DNA from: Aspidapion aeneum
Taxonomy: Eukaryota > Arthropoda > Insecta > Coleoptera > Brentidae
Length of the DNA: 64,000 bases
Reading direction: 5' to 3'
Assembly: GCA_963576565.1 (NCBI GenBank)
Contig: OY755038.1
Span: 13,035,756 to 13,099,755, forward strand
In this document: positions 10,240 through 22,175 of the stretch, one piece after another
How the letters are laid out: every line of letters starts with the position of its first letter
Position numbering within the stretch: the stretch's first letter is position 1
Notes under the pieces: model-generated
Databases searched by the model: none
What the model was told of the DNA's origin: nothing
Seen by the model: the letters and a program-made list of their open reading frames with translations, nothing else
Made by a program: the position numbers and the translations under genes

Positions 10240-11820
10240 CCTTTAATTCTCAATGTGCTTTTTTCGGGTAGACAGGCTTTCGGTTTTGGCAAATACACCG
10301 TTACGTCACTACATCATTTGACAATAGGGTGTTTGACAGTAGTAAAAAATAAACATATATTTATTTTTAGATATCTCTTTAGGTCATGGGAATGCTAAAA
10401 ACAAACTTTTTTGTTTAATTTTTTCTCAAATTCATAGTTTTTTTAATTAAATAAATTCATTGAATTAAAACAATTAGCCACGTGATTCAAAACAGGCGGT
10501 CTACCAATCAGCTGCGAGTGACGTCACAAAACAGTAAACGCCTCGAACGAACCTATTTTCTGTGTTATTTTCTTATGGATGGTAATGTTTGCTTCGGTTT
10601 AAAGTGCGAATTATCGTCCTAAAATAGATTTTATTTTGTGTTTTGCTTATAAAAAATATTTTCAATAGAAAACGGATGCTCCAAAGCCCATAGCTCCAAC
10701 TTGCCAATGCTGAATGCCTTTATGGTGGCAGGCTTCTTTGCCAACCACATTGATTTTAGTACTGTGGAATTTAGAAACGTTAAAATGTTGATGTCAGTAT
10801 TCGATGAGTTGTTTTGTATATAACTGAAAGTTTTTTTACGATATTCTTCGCCTACTTTTACTCATTTAGATTTTGAGGTTAGGTTATATGTTTTGCTTTT
10901 TTGTTTAATATGCTTAATACTTACAATAGATTCAATTGAATAAGAAATAAGAAACAATCAAGAATTGCTTTTTTAAAACAAAATTTTCTAAATACATTTT
11001 GTTTCAAAGAATTCTTATGACGAACAAATATCCACTGCCTAGTCTTGCATATGCACTGCTCAGTCCTACATTTAGCCTGCATGTGCACTGCCTAATCCTG
11101 CATTTAGAGGTACTCCCTAGTCCTGCCTAAAAATTTGTACACCTTTCTGCCTATTATAGTTGTCCACCCCTTGTAATAAACATAACCTCAAAAATGTCAT
11201 CGTCATTTACGAAATAGTTATTATATAATAGACAACGTGAGAAAAATTAATAGAAACAATTTAGTTATACTCAATCTTCACAAATGTAAAGTGAGGATGT
11301 ATTAGATATGGCCCTTGGGTCTCTTCGAGCAAGTTCTAGCCACTTTTTCTGCTCTGTTACTGCTATAGGCACATGAATAAATAGTTTTTTTCAGGCTAGT
11401 ATTCGAACACTGAAGCACTACACACCACTTAGAACATTTTTTTAAATAAAAAACAGTAAAAACACAGACCAAAAACAAATAAACACTAGAATGCCGTGTA
11501 TCTATCCGCGAGTTTACTGCGCTGTGACGTCATTGCAACGCCATGCTTGAAATGAGCGTTTTAGCGGCAAATTCAAATCGGAAATTAGAAAATTTGATTT
11601 TAAATGTAGTCATGATAAAATATACTATTTTAATAATTTTGCGTTGCAAATTAGGGATCTATGTATCCTTCTAAACTCTTTTCTAAAATTTGTCAAATAC
11701 CCTATTCCCATTGTTTCTCTTTCGGGTAGACAGGATTTCGGTACCTGCGCATGCGTCAGTTTTGGCACATACACCGTTACGTCACTACATCATTTGACAA
11801 TTGTCAAAAATTTAAGGTAA
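10240..11820. repeat. Direct repeat pair flanking a TIR element
   Basis: 'caccgttacgtcactacatc' with flanking 'tttcgggtagacagg' occurs at 10265-10325 and again at 11720-11805. Between them, 10327-11704 has inverted ends TAGGGTGTTTGACA / TGTCAAATACCCTA, suggesting a 1.4-kb DNA element. 11030-11110 has short repeats of 'actgcctagtcctgcat'. No coding sequence recognised. Confidence 0.45.
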
Positions 11821-12386
11821 TGTCTATTAGCTTGTTTCTAATAACTAGTTGATCGTGTAAAACTTGATCAAATTGCGGATTGAATTTCTAGTTTTTCTAA
11901 AATGAATAATTGTGCAGATTTATTGTGGACACCATGAAGAGCGTTTAATGGCATCTATAAACCCCTCTTAACTTTATTAACAAATTATTAAGAAAAATAC
12001 AAGTACTTAGCTTTGGAATGCACTCGCTTACTTATTTTGGACATTTTTCCACAAACTGCACATGTTTTACCTGAATTATTTCCCATTTTTCACAAAAAAA
12101 CACAATTTTACACGACAAACGTAAAACACCGCAAAATGTAAATAAACAACAAATATTACATCCACCAGAACAGCAGCTGTGTCATATACGTATACAAACT
12201 GTGTGCCTACAGTATTTATGCTCTAACGTATTTGGTTAAAACCTGGTTATGGTTACAACTGAAGTTTATTACGACAGTGTTGCCGCTGTAGATCCTATTT
12301 TCTAAATTTTAAATAAATTAGTGCTTACTTAAGTAAGTTACTCTAGTAAAGAAGTTCTCGATTCGCTGAATTTTGATACAACTTAC
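11821..12386. other. Intron stretch, nothing recognised
   Basis: AT-rich, non-coding, next to the 12387 exon. No repeat partner seen in the window. Confidence 0.5.
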
Positions 12387-12545
12387 CCAAGAATCCGGTG
12401 ACACTGTTAAAATTAATATAGTTGAACTTGATAGTATTGACGTCATTGGCTTTCGTGGAATTCCAAGGTTTGTCAATAAACCGGAGAGCACCTTGCCCAT
12501 AAACGTTCAGGTATCTTCCGCAAATTTCTATGAGGTAGTCGCCAC
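12387..12545 (-). CDS. LRRC49: LRRC49-like exon: GDYLIEICGRYLNVYG block
   Basis: 159 nt, acceptor 'ggttttaag' (weak pyrimidine tract), donor 'gtaagt'. GT + 52 codons + G. It encodes 'GDYLIEICGRYLNVYGQGAL', then 'RFIDKPWNSTKANDVNTIKF'. The sequence is compact and conserved-looking, in contrast to the linkers before it. The final G joins GT of the next exon to make Gly. Confidence 0.82.
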
Positions 12546-14327
12546 CTTAAAACCATTGAAAAAACTTAACATTTTGAGCCAGATAATACCTGTCAGTGAT
12601 TAAGATCAAAAGGTGTTCGTGCAACTTTAATTTTAAATTCAAATTTTGCGTTAAATTCCCGTATTCGGAAAACCCACACAATTTCAATTTTGATTGGCAC
12701 AAGCAAAACGCCGGCGCCATCTACGAAAAATGAATCTGCGCAAAAAGGCGTAACCAAAAAAAGATTCGTCTGTCGTATTCTATCGAGATCACCACGCAGC
12801 ATGGTGATAAATTCTATTAACCAAAAAATCCAATAACATTCTTAGAAAATCAAACTAAACCATTACACAAACAAGTGATTCTAGTGTGGATCGACTGCAA
12901 CGACTGGGCCAGCGAGAGGAGCTCCTCTGGACGACGGAAACAACTAAAAAGGTGAGTGCCAATCCTCTATATTGTCTTTGTGTGGCTCGGAAAAATTAAT
13001 ATTTTTACATCGTCCTTTTAAGGATTTTGCACCCAGATTTTATAAAACGACCACCGCGCTTACAGTCCCGCGGCTCTACCTCATACCTCAAACCTCAAAA
13101 CATCAACAAAAGGGACTAATTTTTCGATGAGTTGTGGGGCTCGTGTTATTTTAAATAAATGTTTCAATTTTCAATTCGAATTATTTTATTTGATTTATTA
13201 TGTAGAATCTGCAGATGCATGATACATCAATAAAAAGAGAAAAAACTAGTAACAACATGAAAACTACTAAAAATGAAAGAAAATATATTGCAGCCAACAG
13301 GAAAAATAAATTAGACTTGATCACAGTTATTTGGGTGAAATAGTGTGAACTTGTAGAGGTGGTAACGGTTTTTTACGGTTTTCAGCAAAACTAGACACTG
13401 TATCGAAAAAACTTAAATACCGTAAACGAGTTCTTAGATATTCCACATTAAAAATCTGCGCATGTACCACAACGCCACCACGCGTGAATTATCCGTTGCG
13501 AATTTGACTTTTCAAAGGCGCGGTAGCGGCTGTTTCCCGCTTAGTCGTCTCGAGTTAATACCAGAGTGCAGTGCAGCTTAACATTCCTTTAAAATTTGAC
13601 CTCGAAAAATTTGGTGTCTAGTGCAGTTATCGATTTCTATGCAATAAAAACTTAAAAAATCAATATTTTTAAATTTTTTATTTACCATTTTGAATGTTTG
13701 GGGAAAAGCTAACTAAAGGTGTGTAAAGGTGGGGCAAAGTAACCTCGGACTATGGGAAACTTTACTCCACTTTTCAAGTTAAAAAATATTTTTAATACTA
13801 AGTATTTTGTAATAAAAATGTCCTTTTGTTAATTACCTATGCCATGTGTTTTTCATGAAAATCAAAAAAACATTTTTTATGGTATAATTTTTGGATATTT
13901 CTTTGAATTTTTCGAATTAACTCAAAAAAGTGGAGCAAAGTAACCTCATTTTACGGTACAAAATTTATGGGTAATCAAATGGTCTACAACATTTGTATAT
14001 TTTACATAACCTTAAATTTTCCGAGAAAATTCGGAAAAACCCGATATTACACCTGAAAATTCCCAAGTTCAAGAAGCAGTTTTTTTGTAAACTTCTTTTT
14101 ACCTGATTCGGCACAAAAACTTGTTTTATTTTTAAATTCACGGGTACTAAAATTTACGTTTGTTAGTATATTATGTGGCTTAAAAATTCCGCTGATTGAC
14201 GGTCACGTCTGGAGGTGGGTAAAAACGCTCATCAGCGTTGATCTGGCCTGAAAGGCAGAAGTGCTGTCGTAGGTCACGGATGGTTTATTTTTCTTTGCAA
14301 TCGATCTTTTCATGGATCGATATATAT
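12546..14327. other. Intron with dispersed repeat traces
   Basis: No gene found. 13285-13450 resembles 23205-23320 ('gggaaaaataaatta', then a weak match to 'aaaaaacttaaatac'), so both carry the same old repeat. 12890-12960 has a G/C-rich stretch 'ctgggccagcgagaggagct' followed by a donor-like 'gtgagt'; it may be a retroelement leader remnant, unproven. Confidence 0.4.
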
Positions 14328-15243
14328 GGATGATTCTACCAAAAGTGGGCTATATGGATATCATTTTTGGTCATTGCCTTTAAATAACAGTACAGCACAG
14401 TAAATAATTTTGTTTTGTTAAATTTATGTAACTAATTAGGTGTAAGCTAAGAAACATTTATTTTCCCAAATTTTAGGAATTATTGCATAAAAATGCCAGA
14501 GGAATGAGTACCAGAGGAATGAGTTTTTTAATGGTTTTTCAATTTAAATCAAAATCTATTTAGACTACTTAACTTAAGTTTTATATAAACAAAGTTCCTA
14601 TACTTATAATTTTAAAACAATCAACAAAAAATTATACTATTGATATCAGTCGAATATTTACTTACCAGAGGAATGATAATTGAAGCGTTCCTTTTCGATT
14701 TCTCCGAAAAAAACTAATTTTCTGCCGAAAATAAAAAGATCTATAACTTAAACCAAACTAAAGTTGACATTATCTGTCAAAACTTGTCATCCTCACAAGT
14801 AAATTAGATATCCAGGGCCGTCTCTTTCTCTAGAAATTAACCGGTGGTATTCACAAATATTGTGTTATTAAAAATGGAGCACATTTAAAATTGTAAAATT
14901 TTCCGGGAAGATGTAAATTCGGATTTTCAAAAATATGACTGCAAACTTAAGTTTTATCAATTTTTTGATAAATAGTTAAGACTTGGTTAAATATTATTTA
15001 TTAGGATATTTTTTTCAATCTGAGTTTTTAATATTTGGTTTTGGACTACACCAGAGGAATGAGATATTTGCTTTGTAATAAAAAAAATTATAAACTTGCA
15101 ATTTTTTTTATACATTAAACTCAAATGCTCCATAAAGAAAACATTTCGTTTTAAATCTTATAACTAAAATTATGCTTCATTTGCAGTCTGTGTTTGAAAA
15201 ATATGCATTTCCACGCCACAGCACCATTTTTGTAGAATCATCC
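14328..15243. mobile_element. TIR element, GGATGATTCTAC ends
   Basis: Inverted ends 'ggatgattctacc' (14328) and 'gtagaatcatcc' (15232-15243) with partly matching continuation (AAAAGTGGGCT against AAAAATGGTGCT). About 916 bp. Inside, the 12-mer 'ccagaggaatga' recurs four times (near 14496, 14510, 14664 and 15050). No transposase. Confidence 0.6.
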
Positions 15244-16188
15244 TTATAGCAGTTTATACTCGCCTGCTCTTGTTCTAGTTTCTCTCGTATCTCGGTAGAT
15301 GGCGCTTCTTGGGAGGCTTTTCTCACTATAGGCATAGGATAAGAGACAAAACGGTCTGATTAACTTCGCAAGGGTGTCACATTGGCCAAGCAGTGTTCTG
15401 AGGAGTCCCATAAGGATGAAACAGTTAACTGTCAACACTTATTAGGTGTCCATTATATCTTGGACCCCCGTGAGGTTAAGCTTTCGAGCTACCCACGAAA
15501 AAATATGACAGAAACAAAAACTTCTTTTTATCCGATTAGCCACGCAAACTTGAGTGTTATAAACCTATTTATTACCTATAATTTCTTTATTTAACTTTTT
15601 TTGATAGGACATCTAGTTATGCTGAAAACCGTCAAAAATCATTATCCACCTCTAAAAGCTTATTCCATTTCACCTCAATAACCAGACCGAGTCTTAATTT
15701 TAATTTTCCATGAGCTGCGAACATTTTTCTTTAATTTCCAATAGTTTTCAAGCTGTTACTAATTTTTCCCTCTGCACTGGTCTTGGATTTTTTTTATCTT
15801 GGATTTAAACACGGAAGTTAAACAAAACTGGAATTTTATGCTAATCGCGTAGAAAGAAAATGACCGCTACATGTACTTGACAGCTTGGAGGGTAAATGGG
15901 ATGGTATTCGCCGAAATATCCCTAAATCGGTAGTACCAACCCTTAGAAATTCCCCTAAAACTCAGGGGCTAAAAATAAAACAAAGCTATAAAGGCAACAT
16001 GGGATTGTTCAAAAATTATGTGAAAAACATAGTCCGATAGAGGTAAATGTGAATAATCATTCATACAAATGTGGTCATAAATGAATAACAAAATGGCTAA
16101 TCTGGGAGGTGTTATCAGTGTTTTTGTTATAGTTCCGTGAATTTAAAGTAAAAAATTTGGTTATTTCTTAACATTTTTTTTGGTTTAC
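15244..16188. other. Intron stretch, nothing recognised
   Basis: Short open frames only, no domain and no repeat pair seen. Ends at the exon at 16189. Confidence 0.5.
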
Positions 16189-16307
16189 CTTGTTCTCTGT
16201 CCTTAGGTAGTAATGGCGAAGTATTTTTCTTTGCTTTGGCAGTTGACGCTCTAGGCTGGCCACTTTTGGTTAGGGTACTTTTTACATTTAAGGCACTACG
16301 AATGGTC
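16189..16307 (-). CDS. LRRC49: LRRC49-like exon: basic linker
   Basis: 119 nt, acceptor 'ttttattctag', donor 'gtaaac'. G + 39 codons + G. It encodes a Lys/Arg-rich stretch: 'RTIRSALNVKSTLTKSG', then 'STAKAKKNTSPLLPKDREQ'. It has no clear open frame of its own beyond the exon and was found by phase: it is the only small exon between the neighbours that converts the CG remainder into the single G needed by the next exon. Confidence 0.75.
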
Positions 16308-16617
16308 CTAGAATAAAAATTGACTGATAATCTCTAAGTTAAAGATGCCTCTATTACTGAAAAATTCATTTGGTGTCCGAAATCACCCCCTTTACGACAC
16401 AGTAAATTTTGGTGCAAACCAATAAAGGATCATTAAACCTTAAGTAATACCTAAAACTTTGGTGCAACTGGCTATACTGTAAGCATTGTTCGATTGAATC
16501 GCCATCTATCGGTAACTTTAAAAATGAAAATTGAACCAAATGCGATAATGGCGCCACCGTCTTTATTATAAACCAGTAACTACAATGTATATTAATATAT
16601 GAAATAAAGTAACTTAC

Positions 16618-16821
16618 CGGTTGCTACCAGTATTCGATTTGACACTCGAATTGTCATTGGTAGACACAGCGGCGCTGACAGTAGACGAGCTGAGGTTGGT
16701 GCTGGTTGACAAATTACTGCTGGTTTCTTCTGGACTGGCGTTGTTCGGGTTGGCCGCCTGCGATAGGTCGACCAAGGGCAGTTGACATTCAGCCTGGTAT
16801 TTTTCGGAGGGAAGAGGAGAC
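16618..16821 (-). CDS. LRRC49: LRRC49-like exon: Ser/Thr-rich linker 3
   Basis: 204 nt, acceptor 'tatgtttcag', donor 'gtaagt'. One base + 67 codons + CG. It opens 'SPLPSEKYQAECQLPLVDLS', then runs into a Ser/Thr/Asn-rich region ending 'NTGSNR'. The remainder CG plus G of the next exon makes Arg. Only 310 nt of intron separate it from the next exon, the shortest intron here. Confidence 0.8.
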
Positions 16822-17039
16822 CTGAAACATAAATTAAATTGTGATATGTGCAAAAATGGCCACCGTCTGCGAGACATAATTTTCAAAACGAACATGTCAC
16901 GTTAATTCTCAAATAAATGAACATTTTGTATAAATATATTGCCTATATTGAAAAATGAACAGATTATTTTTTTAAATGCATAATTTTCTTGTCAAGCAGT
17001 ATGTAGAAAACCAGAGAATATAGAACAGATTAGATTTTA

Positions 17040-18720
17040 CAAACAACTAAAAAACAGTGGAAACACCATGCGTTTGATATTACCATTTAAAAAGCTGAAA
17101 ATTTCGCTATACTTTGAATTTATCGCGACCTTGTCAAAATGGCGTACACTATCAGTTATTTTTGAGAAAAATAAGAATTCTCGGACTTTCTCTTACTGGA
17201 ATGGATAAAGTATGTCTTAAGAATCTGAACAGTTTTACCGGTGCATAAGGCAGATCGGACCATTGAAGTCAAAAAATAAAAGTTAAAAAATAAATAAAAC
17301 TTGGACGGAATTTTGGCGGCCATTTGGTCATAGATATAAATTGAATGTCAATATTTATGGGGGTGATTTTTGGGCTCATTTTAAGAAAAAAACTTCATAT
17401 GAACATATGTCCTAAACGTCTTACCTTTTGAGATACAGGGTGGTGAAGTTTTCAAAAATAAATCATTTATTATTAATATCTACAATACCACTTCAGATAT
17501 TTTAATGTACTATGAATCAAGAGACATTTTTTAATGTATCACTTTTTTTTAATTTCCATCAGTGGCGTTCGTACGTAATTTGGCACGCCACTGATTTTTC
17601 CTGAAATAAAAATTATTTTTGAAATCCCCAATCATTTCTAACCAAAGTTGATCACTTGATTTTTTTCAATCCGAGGCACGGTTTTCGCTTCAAAAAATAA
17701 AAACCGTTTCTCCGCATGACCATAACAATATCGTTAATATGACAATATCATTATGCACCCTGTATCTCCAAAGGTAAGACGTTTAGGATATATGTTCATA
17801 TGAAGTTTTTTCTTAAAATGGGCCCAAAAATCACCCCCATAAATATTGACATTCAATTAGGAAACACCCTGTATAGTACAAGCCGCTACCCCAAGATGTC
17901 GCTTTGGTGAACAAGCATAGTACGAGCCGCCACCCCTAGAGGTCGTCGTGTTAAACAAATAATAAAAACTGCCGCTCTGTCAACTGGCGCTGAAAACTGC
18001 GCATGTGCCGCTTTTTTTCGAATCAAGGTGCCGTTGATTAATTACTCTAAAAATAACTGACTTCTTCCCATTTTCTTCAGCCTGCACAGGTTTAACTAGT
18101 GGTCAGTGGTCTATTTATATTTCTATTTCTATGGATGAGACTAATGTTCTTGAAACAGATAGTAGTAAGCTACCAGTTCTACTAACTTCCTAAAAACATT
18201 CGTCTTTCTGACGCACCCAGAGATTCTAGAGATTGGATTTCACAACCAACCAAAATAAAAAAAATAGTGGGCACACCATGCCTTTAAAATTACTATGAGA
18301 GCGTTTAACTAAAAAACGTCAAAAAGTCAAGCATGTTCATTGTTCTTTCTTTGTGCCTCGAGAGCAGGGTTATAATCGGTTAATAGAACAATAAAAATGC
18401 ATGATTTTTTGACGTTTTTTGTTTCTCTCTGTTTAATTCTCGCATTTAAACGAAGACAACTAAAAACCAAACGGTCGTCCGCTCAAATATGTTTTATTAA
18501 AAAAGATGAAATAAAAGCGGGAGTAGAAGGCACTCGTCGGTAGCCCAAACAAATGAACTATATTTTGATTTTATCGCGGCCTTGTTAAAATGGCGGAGAC
18601 AGTCAGTTGTTGTTATTTTTTGTGTTTTTGTTAAAAAAGAAAGAAAATCTCGGACTTTCCATACTCTAATGTAAAAAGTAATTTTTAAGACCCTAAACAA
18701 TTTTTGACAGATTTTTAGCC
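17040..18720. repeat. Diverged direct repeat pair
   Basis: 17040-17240 ('acaccatgcgtttgatatta', 'atcgcgaccttgtcaaaatg', 'tctcggactttctc') recurs at 18255-18720 ('acaccatgcctttaaaatta', 'atcgcggccttgttaaaatg', 'tctcggactttcca'). The right copy has an extra stretch with an inverted pair around 'aaaaaacgtcaaaaagtcaa' (18312 and 18400). Family unknown. Confidence 0.55.
17335..17873. mobile_element. Foldback element, CACCCTGTATA end
   Basis: Arms at 17340-17450 and 17757-17873 pair over about 110 bp ('tatttatgggggtgattttt' and complement; 'aagacgtttaggata' and complement). The right end is 'aaacaccctgtata'; the left end lacks the matching terminus. The motif also occurs at the inner ends of both arms (17441, 17757). 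Confidence 0.65.
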
Positions 18721-18914
18721 CAAACTTATTAAAAAACTGACAAAACACAAATAAACAAAAACAATGGTTGACAAGCACTTGACATTCCTTAAATATCAAT
18801 TTGGACCTTAACTCTGGTCTGGTCAAAAGTGACAGTGGTAGACAGAGCTAATAAATAGTCCAGACAAAAGAGAGTTATGGCCAGGATAATCCATTTAAAT
18901 TCACATTTACTTAC
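18721..18914. other. Intron, nothing recognised
   Basis: Short intron part between the diverged repeat and the exon at 18915; no feature seen. Confidence 0.5.
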
Positions 18915-19089
18915 GATATGCCATTTTCAAGAATCGAGACCTCGGGTTTCTTGTCGTTATCGGGCTCGGACTCGGAATCACAATGACTGGAACTACTAGA
19001 TGTTGCACTAGACTGCGCCGTCGTGTCACTGCTGCTTGCAAGAGAACTTATCGAACTGTCAATGTTGGGGCTTATACTCGACAAGCTTC
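18915..19089 (-). CDS. LRRC49: LRRC49-like exon: Ser-rich linker 2
   Basis: 175 nt, acceptor 'atcaaattag', donor 'gtaagt'. GA + 57 codons + TC. It encodes 'GSLSSISPNIDSSISSLASS' and a Ser tract followed by an acidic patch (HCDSESEPDNDKKPE). Low complexity, probably unstructured. The two-nt remainder TC joins G of the next exon to form Ser. Confidence 0.8.
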
Positions 19090-19424
19090 CTAATTTGATC
19101 AAAAAGTAAATCAATAGAAAAACTGCCAAGAGAGATGCTTGGTCCCAAGGTGTTTATACTTTTGCACCGGTTGTCTACAGAATTTGACCAGTGATGTGAA
19201 GCTTAACTGGACTGTAGCTGCGTCATTCCATAAAACAAATGGTGTAAGGCAACCCGGTGACGTAGATTTTTTAATCTGATTACAGTTGTTGGCCAGCCAG
19301 GTTCAATGACCTTTTTAATTCTGTAGGTAATCTGTATAAAAGTGTTGACATTGGCTTGACAAAAAATGACATGTCTTTGAGTTGTTTTTATCTGTGTGTT
19401 TTTTTGTCAACCTACAGTCAGCAT

Positions 19425-20161
19425 CACAGATTACTAACCACAGAAATAGATTGGACACCCCCATGTTAAACTCTTAATACAATTAATGGCATTTGAACAG
19501 CGCCATCCCATAGCTGTCTGTTTGAACTAATTTTTACGCTCTGCGCCTTGTATATTATTATACAGGTCAGTTAGGTTTTAATTTTTTGTTGAAATTCTTT
19601 GTTTTTTAAAAGAATAAAATTAATGCACCGTTAAGCCCTGTATCCTGCGTGTCTTTAAATGTCTTTTGGAATTTGAATTTGTCAAGCACTTGATGTGCAC
19701 ATCGATAAAACTCATAAAACTTGTCAAATTTGTTTTTCGCGAAGATTTTTTTTATGTTTATAAAAATCAAAAAAAAAATCGGTGTTTGCGTTTTATCACG
19801 GGAAAGTGAAATCTTGTTTAGAATGGGAGGTGCTTGTTGTGTTACGGTTGGGTTCGGTGTAAGTGTAATAGTTACTGATTTGTAATGTATTCATACTAAT
19901 ATAAATTATGATTAAAATAAATTGTTATTCGATTATACAAAATTATTATTTTTTTTTTACATAATTTTATTATCTTTCAAAAAACAAAGAATTTCAACAA
20001 AAAATTAAAAACTAACTGACCTGTATAATAATATACAAGGCACAGAGCGCAAAAATTAGTTCAAACAGACAGCAATGGGATGGCGCTGTTCAAATGCCAT
20101 TAATTGTATTAAGACTTTAACATGGGGGTGTCCAATCTATTTCTGTGGTTAGTAATCTGTG
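19425..20161. mobile_element. Foldback element, CACAGATTACTAACCACAG ends
   Basis: Arms of about 190 bp (19425-19618 and 19972-20161) are near-perfect inverted copies, starting 'cacagattactaaccacag'. The loop, about 350 bp, is AT-rich. No target duplication seen and no coding sequence. Confidence 0.8.
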
Positions 20162-20342
20162 GACTAGACCTGGATGATATAAGGTACAGCCAGGCACTTT
20201 TAAAATTGACAGGGTATTTCTTTTTGTCAAAATTTATCAATCAAGATATTAAAAAAACACAGTCAATAAATACACAGGGACATCGGAAATTCCCCAAAAT
20301 CATCGAATTCGGGACATTGTAGAATATATTTAAAAATAAAGT

Positions 20343-20712
20343 ATACAGGGTGTCCCAAATAAAAGAAACTACATGGGGCTTTTGGAAACGGTAAGAAATA
20401 TTAGTTTCTTTAAATGAGAAAAAATTTGCACTATTCTAAGCTCAATCAAATGCCGTATCAAAATTAAAAAAATCTACAGGGGTTACTAAAATATCGAGCA
20501 AAAACTAAAAATTAAATGACGTTCACAATTTTTTTCTAGGCCTTCTAGTTTTTTTGAAACCATAGCCAACTTTGTTATTTCTTATGACCGCCATCATATT
20601 GGATTTATACTTTAATAAATAGAGCATAAATAGAGCTTTTCAACCGTGTATAACAAGCCTATCTTTGGATGACGGCAAATGTGAATTTATTTAAAAAATA
20701 GTTTTTCACTTA
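20343..20712. mobile_element. Fragment starting with CAGGGTGTCCCA
   Basis: 'atacagggtgtcccaaataa' at 20342 is the same terminus as at 9009. No inverted partner arm is visible before the Harbinger-like element at 20713, so this is probably one end of a broken foldback element. Confidence 0.4.
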
Positions 20713-21393
20713 AAGCCTTTTTCCTCGCAGTAACTACAAGTTACCAGGTAACCTGGTTACTCGTTTTCTGTTTTTCTTCGCTGAGTAACACTAACTATGA
20801 CGTCACGAGTAACCACACAGTGTAACCAGCCTAGCAGACGTGGTTGCTGAAATATTTTGAGGTTAAGATCGTTTTGTTTTGTTTTTTTTCAAAATGTTTG
20901 ATTTTAATCATTGACTTCTACACCCTACAGGGCGTTATACAACTCAATGATATATATTACCAACGAATTATGTTTGGTAACGGTAGAAAATGAAGCACAT
21001 CCGTTAAAGTTGGCCCTATATCAATTCAACTACAACTAGTCTTAAAATGTACTGCATTTGGTGTTCTGTGGTACTGCGGCCTTACCACAGAATACCAAAG
21101 GAGCACCCTGTTTCCACCCCGATTCAAAAAACGCATCAGGTAACGCTGCATTTAGAACTGGTGTAAATCCATGTCCTGTGATACGTTTTTTGAATCGGGG
21201 TGGGCATGCATTGGTGGAAACAATGAATTATTTTCTGCATTTCGGAAGCTCCTGGTAAAAACAAAAACAAACAATTGGAAATGTCATCCACAGCTGACTG
21301 TCTGACGTCATACAGCGGTTACTCCGAGTAACCGTGACGTCAGTTCGAGTAACTTAAATGAGACTTGACTAGTAACCTCGAGGAAAAAGGCTT
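20713..21393. mobile_element. Harbinger-like MITE, TTA target
   Basis: 681 bp with inverted ends 'aagcctttttcctcg' and 3-bp TTA flanks (20710-20712, 21394-21396). An inner inverted pair around 'ccccgattcaaaaaacg' (21118 and 21185) suggests a nested palindrome. No transposase. Harbinger assignment rests on the 3-bp target. Confidence 0.65.
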
Positions 21394-21863
21394 TTAGTTG
21401 GCTGTAAAACAAATTGCCGTAGTTGTGTTTGTTGTCATACCAACGTAACTACCTTTCAAAACTTTTTCATTTCTTTGATTTATATGCAATTCTTTAAGGT
21501 CCTTATTTCTCTGGCTAAGAAACAATACAATTTCCTTAAATTTATCTTTTATTTCTAAAACAAAAGTTTGCATTTATTATTTAATTTAAAATAAAACTAA
21601 AAACCGATAACATAGCACTGAATTAAATAAGCAAATGTTCGAAAATTCCACCGTTGTTATTCATGCAAATCCTGCATCGATGGCTTGAACAACGGCTGTC
21701 TCAAGTTCTTTTATCGTATTATGAGTAGTAAAATAAAGTTACTCTTACCGCTTCCGAAATCCTCATGTTGCTTTTATTTTTCTTAAAAGAAAGAAAAATA
21801 AATCTGTTTAGATTCTTTTAAACCTAAATTTATAATAGATACAGGGTATTTAGTTTGACTTAC
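21394..21863. other. Intron stretch, nothing recognised
   Basis: AT-rich. 'acagggtatttag' at 21841 faintly recalls the CAGGGTG terminus; otherwise no structure seen. Confidence 0.45.
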
Positions 21864-22094
21864 CTGATAACTTGACATCCTTGCAGACATCATTTTGTTC
21901 CAATTTGTTGATAATGGGAACCAGAATAGGAGGAAGTTTGAGAAGTTCGTTGTTGTTCGAATTGTTGCTTGAAGAAGTGTTTGAGGTGTTCTGCGAGTTT
22001 TCGGTTTCTTGCGAGTTCGTTCGGATCATGCCCAGTTTTTTATCAGGTAAAATTGGAACTTTTGAGTTTGCTCGTGTATACATTTTGGATTTGC
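21864..22094 (-). CDS. LRRC49: LRRC49-like exon: Ser/Asn-rich linker 1
   Basis: 231 nt, acceptor 'actaaaag', donor 'gtaagt'. GC + 76 codons + G. It encodes a hydrophilic linker with a Ser/Asn run (NTSSSNNSNNN) followed by a more ordered stretch 'ELLKLPPILVPIINKLEQND'. The start is compatible only with the phase left by the previous exon. Probably a disordered linker; the LPPILVPIINKLEQ helix may be a binding segment (inference). Confidence 0.8.
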
Positions 22095-22175
22095 CTTTTA
22101 GTAAAAAAAAATTATTAATAAAATAAAAGTTATAACTTTTTGACCAGGTTAAAAAAAAACAAAAAATTGAAAATA

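Noticed and set aside
12373..12603. Plus-strand 76-codon frame
   Set aside because: Shadow of the minus-strand exon 12387-12545, which has correct splice sites and phase.
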